Shown here piece after piece: positions 1 to 4,580 of a stretch of DNA of 11,245 bases. This stretch comes from an uncultured Lachnospiraceae bacterium (GTDB lineage: Bacteria > Bacillota > Clostridia > Lachnospirales > Lachnospiraceae). Positions within the stretch are counted from its first letter, which is position 1. Each line of letters opens with the position of its first letter. The notes below the pieces were generated by a model, which made no database searches, was not told the origin of the DNA, and was given only the letters and a program-made list of their open reading frames with translations. Position numbers and translations under genes: made by a program. The stretch covers positions 1-11,245 of the forward strand of contig CAJTOR010000074.1 of assembly GCA_910577675.1 (NCBI GenBank). The letters run 5' to 3'.

Positions 1-107
1 TCTTCAAGAAGATCGCCTTCGTGTTAGCGCTTGCCATGGTAGTAACCATGATGCCAGCTAAGGCCGCAGCGGCTGCATCGAACGATGGACCGCAGTTTTA
101 CCCGACC
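1..107 (+). repeat. Left terminal inverted repeat (signal-peptide coding repeat, copy R1)
   Basis: Bases 1-107 match the reverse complement of 11139-11245 with five mismatches (at 56, 81, 82, 86 and 88), so 102 of 107 agree and the first 55 are perfect. The repeat encodes the signal peptide and the first residues of the mature protein. The same sequence recurs in direct orientation from 3982 (64 bases perfect) and inverted, more diverged, from 7330. The repeat surely continues left of the window, because the start codon is missing here. Confidence 0.95.
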
Positions 108-2864
108 TTAAAGCTCTACATCGGCGGCGATGTGACTGGCTCTTATGAAGGACAGCGCTATGCGAAGGTCTGGAACAAGGGCGATTATGAAGTTTCCTTT
201 GAATCGGAAGACCCATCCATTGCAAAGGTCAACAGCAAGGGTTATGTGACCGCAGTTGGGGTCGGAAGCACCACCATCACCGCAACGTTCACCGCAGAGG
301 GGGAAGATGACGTGGTTAAGACCTGTGCCGTAACGGTAAAGAAGAACGCGGCAAAGGTTGGCCTTGGCTCCGAGAGTGCAAAGACCGTGGCAGAAGGCAT
401 CCCGGCAGGTGAGGTAGTACAGCTTACCGCACTTAGGAAGGATGAGGAAGGCCATACGGAGTGGAACAAGTCCATGAAGAATTACAGCACCGACTCCGTC
501 CGCTTCTCGTCTTCAAACCCGGAAGTTTTCACCGTGACCAAGACGACCGGTAAATTAACCGCAGTCAAGGAAGGGGAGGCTACGTTAAAGGTATGGACTG
601 TTCAGTCCGAAGGCTTTGACGAGGAAGCACAGGAATATCCGGAAGTGGTTTCCAAGGAGTATACTGTAAAGGTTGTTTCCACGGAGATCAATGTAGCTCA
701 GTCTGCTTACAATGCATTTGTTATGAACTTCCCGAACCCGGAAGAAGCAAAGGCAGCGCTTACTGAAACGAAGAAATCCCTGACCGATGCTAACGCAGCA
801 GTATCCGAGGCTGAGGAGATCGTCAAGGTTTACAAGGTTCTCGCTGATTCCAACAATGCAAGACGCGAAGTCTTTATTGGTGATCTTGCATACAAGGATG
901 GCGCAGAGGGCGTTACCACCTCGATCGAAGTAACCATGTTTAACGAGTTGGATGAGAAATCCACATATGTTGTATGCTACAAAGATCAGGAAAAAACTTT
1001 TGAAACACCGGAGTATGTTGCGGATCGTCTTGAAATGTTCGGTCAGCCGATTGAAACCTACGCAGACTATAGTGTCCAGGAAGTTAGGGCAATGCTGTAC
1101 ACTGGCAATATCCTGATCGGAAGAAGCTGGGCGGATAGCTGCAGGAAATATCAGAACTGGCAGAACAGCCTTGCGGTTGAAGATACCAATACCTCACTGG
1201 TACACAACGAGTATCAGTTTGATGCAGGTAACGGTGGCACACCAAAGGTATGGTTCTATACAACAGATCGCAACTTCAAGGTTAACTTAAAGGGTAATTT
1301 TGAAGACTGGGCTCATGTGAATTCCAATGGTCAGGCAAAAGTCATTCCAGCAGTGACCACGCTTTCGCCAAATGACAGCAGCATCCGTGTCAACAATTTC
1401 AATGCATGGTGTGTTGTACAGGGTCAGAAACAGGATTGGCAGGCTGATTGGAATAATAAGACAATCGCTTCGGAAGATGAAGGCTTCTATCTCTTGGTAA
1501 AAGCAAATATCACAGAAATGGGAAGTACCGGGGACAAAGTTAGCAGTAAATACACTGCAGAGGATGGATTTACTTTCGTATCCTCCAACGATGACAAGCT
1601 TGCAGTCAACAAAGAAACTGGCGAACTCTACCCGCCTAAGAATGCAGCAAACGGAACAGTAGGCATCCATGTTTATTATAAGAATGTCTATGTTGGTACT
1701 TGCAATGTTCAGATTTATGCAAAGAGAAGCTTTGCTTCTTTAACTGCAAATGCCAGCCTTTCCAAAATGAGTTACAGCATGCAGAATCCGGAGATCAATG
1801 AAGCGATTGTATTTACTCTGTATCCAAAGGATCAGTTGAATGCAAACTTTAATACCAGCAAGCATGGAAGCATGGATTATGTGGTTAAAGTAAGTGATAG
1901 TCTGAAACAGTACTTTGATGTTAATGCGAACGGAGAAGCAACCTATCTTGGTGAATCATGGGATGGATATCCTCAGTATAAACTGGAGGTTAAGCCAGGG
2001 GCTCAGTTGCCGAAAAATATTGTAAATGTACGTGTACAATGTATCGCAACTTACCATCCATATGATGGAAGCAGGGAGATTGTAAGACAGTATCCGGTAA
2101 GCTTCTCCTTAAAGGACACAACGAAATCTACTGCAACTACTTACAGACTTTCAACTAGCACTCAGTCCGTTGATATGAAGATCGAAACAAAGAAAGATCA
2201 GAGCAATAACGAGATTAATAATGTTAGCGAGAAAAATGTAGTGATCAGTGCCTTTGGTTATGACAGGGATGGCTACAAGGTTGAAAAGCTGGATCTTAAT
2301 GGGGCTTACAATGTATCCGTTAAGTTCGGAAGCAAATCTGTTGACGCTAACAACTTGGAAGCATCCGGAAAAGATGTAATCTTTAAACCGGTTATTACCA
2401 CCACAAAGAATTTTGCAACTGTATCCGGTAGCGCCGTTGTACTGGAAACTGTTACAAGAAGTGCGATCGAAAAGCTTGACGAGGGAAGTTATGTAGTAGC
2501 ACTTTATAAGGCTACTTCCAACACCTCATTGCATAGTATGCTGGTTAGCCTGAAAGATACACAGGAGCGCCCTACTATGACCTGGAAGAAGGATACAAGC
2601 GAGGAAGCACTTGAAATATTGGCAATCCGCGATGTTGTAAAAGTAAAATACGGTAACAATGATAATGTTAGCATCTATGTTGGTTATCAGAAGAATCCTG
2701 GTGATACAAATGCAACAGTTTCTGACGATTATACATTAACTGGACCGAATGGACAGAACATCTATATCGCAAAGGTTCGTTATGCGGTACAGTTCGCAGA
2801 TGACTGGTATGAATTCGAGATTCCGGTTAAGAGAACGGTAGTATTTGGTACCAACAACAACTAA
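1..2864 (+). CDS. Ig1: secreted multi-domain BIG_2 (Ig-like) surface protein, 5' end just outside window
   Basis: A large exported protein of 957 residues by analogy with the two complete copies; the reading frame is open from base 3 and only the ATG and about three codons (MKS plus one base of Ile) lie outside. The signal peptide (residues 1 to ~29, KK, then FVLALAMVV, then an Ala-rich AKAAAA cleavage region) is plain. Residues ~38-120 form a BIG_2 domain (SIAKVNSKGYVTAVGVGSTTI-like core) and ~140-230 a second one (FTVTKTTGKLTAVKEGEATL). A third module follows (~231-345, ending in a TYVVCYKDQ strand), then a long variable middle, and a C-terminal part shared with Ig3 and Ig4 (VVISAFGYDRDGYKVEKL, then VSGSAVV, ending IPVKRTVVFGTNNN). 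I see no LPXTG, SLH repeat or C-terminal membrane helix, so the mode of wall attachment is unknown. It is closest to Ig4. Its first ~700 bases are G+C-richer than the rest. S-layer subunit or adhesin are both possible; I cannot choose. Confidence 0.9.
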   Translation, partial: FKKIAFVLALAMVVTMMPAKAAAAASNDGPQFYPTLKLYIGGDVTGSYEGQRYAKVWNKGDYEVSFESEDPSIAKVNSKGYVTAVGVGSTTITATFTAEGEDDVVKTCAVTVKKNAAKVGLGSESAKTVAEGIPAGEVVQLTALRKDEEGHTEWNKSMKNYSTDSVRFSSSNPEVFTVTKTTGKLTAVKEGEATLKVWTVQSEGFDEEAQEYPEVVSKEYTVKVVSTEINVAQSAYNAFVMNFPNPEEAKAALTETKKSLTDANAAVSEAEEIVKVYKVLADSNNARREVFIGDLAYKDGAEGVTTSIEVTMFNELDEKSTYVVCYKDQEKTFETPEYVADRLEMFGQPIETYADYSVQEVRAMLYTGNILIGRSWADSCRKYQNWQNSLAVEDTNTSLVHNEYQFDAGNGGTPKVWFYTTDRNFKVNLKGNFEDWAHVNSNGQAKVIPAVTTLSPNDSSIRVNNFNAWCVVQGQKQDWQADWNNKTIASEDEGFYLLVKANITEMGSTGDKVSSKYTAEDGFTFVSSNDDKLAVNKETGELYPPKNAANGTVGIHVYYKNVYVGTCNVQIYAKRSFASLTANASLSKMSYSMQNPEINEAIVFTLYPKDQLNANFNTSKHGSMDYVVKVSDSLKQYFDVNANGEATYLGESWDGYPQYKLEVKPGAQLPKNIVNVRVQCIATYHPYDGSREIVRQYPVSFSLKDTTKSTATTYRLSTSTQSVDMKIETKKDQSNNEINNVSEKNVVISAFGYDRDGYKVEKLDLNGAYNVSVKFGSKSVDANNLEASGKDVIFKPVITTTKNFATVSGSAVVLETVTRSAIEKLDEGSYVVALYKATSNTSLHSMLVSLKDTQERPTMTWKKDTSEEALEILAIRDVVKVKYGNNDNVSIYVGYQKNPGDTNATVSDDYTLTGPNGQNIYIAKVRYAVQFADDWYEFEIPVKRTVVFGTNNN
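35..50. repeat. Hyphenated palindrome CATGGT-AGTA-ACCATG, copy 1
   Basis: A 6-4-6 perfect inverted repeat lies inside the signal-peptide codons for Met-Val-Val-Thr-Met. The same 16 bases are unchanged at 4016-4031, and on the opposite strand at 7281-7296 and 11196-11211, even in the most diverged copy. It could be a recombination or protein-binding site, an mRNA hairpin, or simply conserved coding sequence. Confidence 0.6.
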
Positions 2865-2931
2865 TTCTACATTCGATAATCTATGAAACGATGCGGGGTT
2901 ATCCATAAAGATTTTCCCTGGCAGATATTAA

Positions 2932-2965
2932 CAGGGGCAAGCATTAAATGCTTGCCCCTGCTTTT
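2932..2965 (+). terminator. Rho-independent terminator of Ig1
   Basis: The 12-base perfect stem CAGGGGCAAGCA pairs with TGCTTGCCCCTG around a TTAAA loop and is followed by CTTTTA on +. It lies ~70 bases after the Ig1 stop. Read on -, the hairpin is followed only by TTAATAT, so it may also stop the leftward PIN module but less efficiently. Confidence 0.85.
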
Positions 2966-2991
2966 AGTATAGAATCAAAATATCCTTTCCT

Positions 2992-3198
2992 CTACTTTTC
3001 TTCCTGTCCCATTCCCAAGATTTCATCAATTGAAATTTCCGGCTGTAAATATTTCTCCTTTGTATAATCCCCACTCCCCCCTCCGTCATGTTCCTCAAGA
3101 TACCGCACCATCCCAACCGGACCCAGTGCCTCAAGCAATGCCTGCGTTCCCACTCTCTGAATTTCACTGTTTTTTAATAAATTAATTGTTGCATTCAT
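2992..3198 (-). CDS. Small partner of PIN protein 1 (candidate antitoxin), 68 aa
   Basis: A small soluble protein encoded directly downstream of PIN gene 1, overlapping its end by 17 bases, so the two are cotranscribed and probably translationally coupled. I chose the ATG at 3198 (MNATINLL) because GGAGGG at 3207-3212 is 8 bases upstream. An ATG two codons earlier (3204) sits only 2 bases from that site. The sequence has a helical N-terminal half (LLEALGPVGMVRYLEEH) and a DYTKEKY motif. The segment from ALLEALG to DYTK matches the partner of the second PIN gene (CLAEKLGVVNMEYF to DYTKWQRDYF), so the two belong to one family. By position and pairing it could be the antitoxin of a VapBC-like pair. 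It carries no recognisable DNA-binding fold, and the toxin-first order is unusual for VapBC. Function is inferred, not shown. Confidence 0.75.
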   Translation of the reverse strand: MNATINLLKNSEIQRVGTQALLEALGPVGMVRYLEEHDGGGSGDYTKEKYLQPEISIDEILGMGQEEK

Positions 3199-3655
3199 TT
3201 TCATTTCCCTCCAAGATAAATGAAACCGGGTTCAGTACCCTGATTGAAGTTCCCATACGGTTTGCCGCTTTCATAAACTTAATATCCGTTGTCAAGAGCA
3301 CATCAGCCCCCACTTCCGCGCTGGCTAAATGCAAACTGTCAAATGCCCTTATGGAAGACTGTTGCATTATCTGCTTTGCCCTGTCAGCAATCCTGTCATT
3401 TAGTTTAATTTCATCCGATATTACAGCGCGGTATAAGAGTTCTATATCCCGCCTTTTCTCAATATCAGGAATCATTCTCATTTCTTTTAATAATACATCG
3501 GAACCAACGATCCGAAACCCGGGTACCCTACTTTTTCCTTCATATGCCATTTGCATAATCAACAGTACTGCTTCACGTTCCAAATAGTTTTTTATATTGG
3601 ATCTCTCATCAAAAGGTCTGTTATAACAGCAATTATCCAAATAAATAACCGGCAT
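3182..3655 (-). CDS. PIN-domain nuclease-like protein 1 (candidate VapC-type toxin), 157 aa
   Basis: A single PIN domain, the fold of metal-dependent ribonucleases such as VapC. It begins with the strand IYLDNCCYNRPFD. The expected acidic residues are visible: D7 in YLDN, E58 in LLKEM, D106 in AFDSLHLASA and D124 in LLTTD. The catalytic set therefore looks intact. The start at 3655 is preferred to an ATG 11 codons upstream because GGAGGGG lies 8 bases before it and the homologous second PIN protein starts at the same strand. It is the first gene of a two-gene leftward operon with the small partner behind it, and is divergent from Ig2. A near-consensus promoter lies upstream. It shares only the motifs with the second PIN protein of this window, so the two are old relatives and not a recent duplication. 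A toxin role is inferred from family and context; some PIN proteins are housekeeping nucleases. Confidence 0.85.
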   Translation of the reverse strand: MPVIYLDNCCYNRPFDERSNIKNYLEREAVLLIMQMAYEGKSRVPGFRIVGSDVLLKEMRMIPDIEKRRDIELLYRAVISDEIKLNDRIADRAKQIMQQSSIRAFDSLHLASAEVGADVLLTTDIKFMKAANRMGTSIRVLNPVSFILEGNENECNN

Positions 3656-3714
3656 GGTATCTGCCCCTCCAACCATTATTTTTATCAAAATCCTATCACA
3701 CGCTCCCTGTCCTA

Positions 3715-3743
3715 ATTATAATCCATACAATGGGATATCACAA
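3715..3743 (-). promoter_or_regulatory. Promoter of PIN module 1
   Basis: On -, TTGTGA (3738-3743) and a perfect TATAAT (3715-3720) are separated by exactly 17 bases, a near-consensus sigma-A promoter. It is about 60 bases upstream of the chosen PIN start. The spacer holds a small ATCC/GGAT inverted repeat that could be an operator half-site pair, but this is weak. Confidence 0.75.
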
Positions 3744-3853
3744 GTAAAATTTGATGTTATTTACACGGAAACTCTTTTCTAAGGTAGATTATAATTTTTA
3801 CTGGGAGAATATTTTTTGTTATCTTATTTTGATAAAATTAAATTTGTAAAATA

Positions 3854-3882
3854 TTGTAAGTTTTTGTCCGGTATTGTATTAT
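3854..3882 (+). promoter_or_regulatory. Promoter of Ig2
   Basis: TTGTAA (3854-3859) and TATTAT (3877-3882) are 17 bases apart. The -10 lies in the block CGGTATTGTATTATTAA, which is repeated exactly before Ig3 on the other strand. That repetition supports it as a real promoter shared by the Ig family. The predicted leader is about 80 bases. Confidence 0.7.
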
Positions 3883-3956
3883 TAATTTTTTTTACCACAC
3901 TTCTTAATAAAAGTCAAGGTTCCGGCAGGCAATCAGCCAAATTAATTCAAATTTTT

Positions 3957-3963
3957 AAGGAGG
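3957..3963 (+). promoter_or_regulatory. Ribosome binding site of Ig2
   Basis: A full AAGGAGG stands 8 bases before the ATG at 3972. It is part of a 39-base block (TTTAAGGAGG through the seventh codon) identical before Ig3. It fixes the start at MKSIFKK and shows that this broken gene still has an intact initiation signal. Confidence 0.9.
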
Positions 3964-3971
3964 AAGAGAAA

Positions 3972-4397
3972 ATGAAGAGTATCTTCAAGAAGATCGCCTT
4001 CGTGTTAGCGCTTGCCATGGTAGTAACCATGATGCCAGCTAAGGCTGCGGCGGCTGCGGAATCTGACGGACCGCAGATGTACAAAACCTTAAAGCTATAT
4101 GTTGGCGGCGATGTAACGGGTAACTATCCGGAACAGAGATATGCTAAAGTCTGGGAGAAAGATGGTTACGAGGTTGAGTTTGAGTCCAGCGATGAGTCCG
4201 TGGCAACAGTATATAGCAAGGGCTATGTTACGGCAGTGAATGTTGGTTCTGCGACGGTAACTGCAACTTTCACATCGGAGGACGGTTCGGAGGAAGTAGT
4301 AAGAACATGTGCCATCACTGTAAAAAGGAATGCAGAACGTGTTGGTCTTAATGGCGAAAGTGCAAAAAAAGTAGCGGGTGGAATCGCAGTCGGGTAA
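3972..4397 (+). CDS. Ig2: truncated Ig-like secreted protein (141 aa), product of an internal deletion
   Basis: The remaining 5' part of a fourth Ig-family gene. It has the same signal peptide (MKSIFKKIAFVLALAMVV, then AKAAAAA), the PQMYKTLKLY start of the mature protein as in Ig3, and one complete BIG_2 domain (~37-120, VATVYSKGYVTAVNVGSATV). The protein then ends at GGIAVG followed by TAA. In Ig3 the same stretch continues GIAVGETKQLTAVRKD. The TAA arises at the junction with a 3' tail in another frame (next entry), so this is a deletion product of a gene about 2.76 kb long. Promoter, ribosome binding site and terminator are intact, so a secreted ~112-residue single-domain protein may still be made. 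Whether it has a role is unknown: it may be dead, a minimal secreted Ig domain, or a sequence donor for recombination with the other copies. Confidence 0.8.
   Translation: MKSIFKKIAFVLALAMVVTMMPAKAAAAAESDGPQMYKTLKLYVGGDVTGNYPEQRYAKVWEKDGYEVEFESSDESVATVYSKGYVTAVNVGSATVTATFTSEDGSEEVVRTCAITVKRNAERVGLNGESAKKVAGGIAVG
4016..4031. repeat. Hyphenated palindrome, copy 2
   Basis: The same 16-base CATGGT-AGTA-ACCATG as at 35-50, in the signal-peptide codons of Ig2. Confidence 0.6.
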
Positions 4398-4462
4398 CTC
4401 CGAATGATGAGGTATATACCTTCGTTATTCCGGTCAACAGAACTGTGATCGTCGAGGACTAA
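4391..4462 (+). pseudogene. Out-of-frame 3' remnant of Ig2
   Basis: Read in the frame starting at 4391, these bases give RVTPNDEVYTFVIPVNRTVIVED and a stop at 4460-4462. This matches the ends of Ig1 (FEIPVKRTVVFGTNNN) and Ig4 (HLIPIERTVIYNTNSYN), so it is the last 20-odd codons of a full Ig gene. It is in a different frame from the upstream part, which shows a deletion of roughly 2.3 kb whose join shifted the frame. I see no insertion sequence scar at the join. Confidence 0.85.
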
Positions 4463-4525
4463 ATTCACAAATTTTGTAACAGATTAAGTTTATGTTGCAA
4501 TATTGTTTAAAGTTATCTTGAGATC

Positions 4526-4566
4526 AAAACAAAAGGAGGAGCAAAGACTTGCTCCTCCTTTGTTTT
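4526..4566. terminator. Bidirectional terminator between Ig2 and Ig3
   Basis: A long hairpin: left arm 4526-4544 and right arm 4549-4566 pair throughout apart from one extra A, around an AGAC loop. The core is AGGAGGAGCAA / TTGCTCCTCCT. The arms end in A-rich and T-rich runs, so a T tract follows the stem on both strands (GTTTTAT on +, TTTTGTTTTGA on -). It serves the convergent Ig2 and Ig3. It is the centre of the mirror-symmetric gene order. Confidence 0.9.
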
Positions 4567-4580
4567 ATCTAACGAGTGTA

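Larger units (their letters stand above)
3656..3971. other. Divergent intergenic region between PIN module 1 and Ig2
   Basis: A 316-base, A+T-rich region with no gene. It holds the leftward PIN promoter (3715-3743), the rightward Ig2 promoter (3854-3882) and the Ig2 ribosome binding site. Continuing the Ig2 frame leftward to 3816 gives an apparent extension, but it crosses the promoter and is not coding. Confidence 0.7.
3954..4045 (+). repeat. Internal copy R2 of the 5' repeat (RBS plus signal peptide)
   Basis: Bases 3982-4045 are identical to 1-64 of the window in direct orientation. Bases 3954-3992 (RBS, ATG and first codons) are identical to the reverse complement of the Ig3 start for 39 bases. 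Copy R2 therefore links the outer and inner genes, and forms a direct repeat with R1 and inverted repeats with R3 and R4. Confidence 0.9.

Noticed and set aside
21..23. GTG at base 21 (and its mirror at 11225) as a start codon
   Set aside because: In the complete copies this is valine 11 of the signal peptide; the true ATG lies 10 bases outside the window.
1287..1670. 127-codon open frame on - inside Ig1, and others at 108-455 and 242-475
   Set aside because: Antisense shadows of Ig1; Cys-rich translations with no domain or ribosome binding site.
2964..3167. 67-codon open frame on - overlapping the small partner of PIN 1
   Set aside because: Another frame of the same stretch; the chosen frame matches the partner of PIN 2 and has the RBS.
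3816..3971. Upstream extension of Ig2 by 52 codons
   Set aside because: It spans the promoter, leader and RBS; the signal peptide requires the ATG at 3972. The same holds for the 44-codon extension of Ig3 to 7472.
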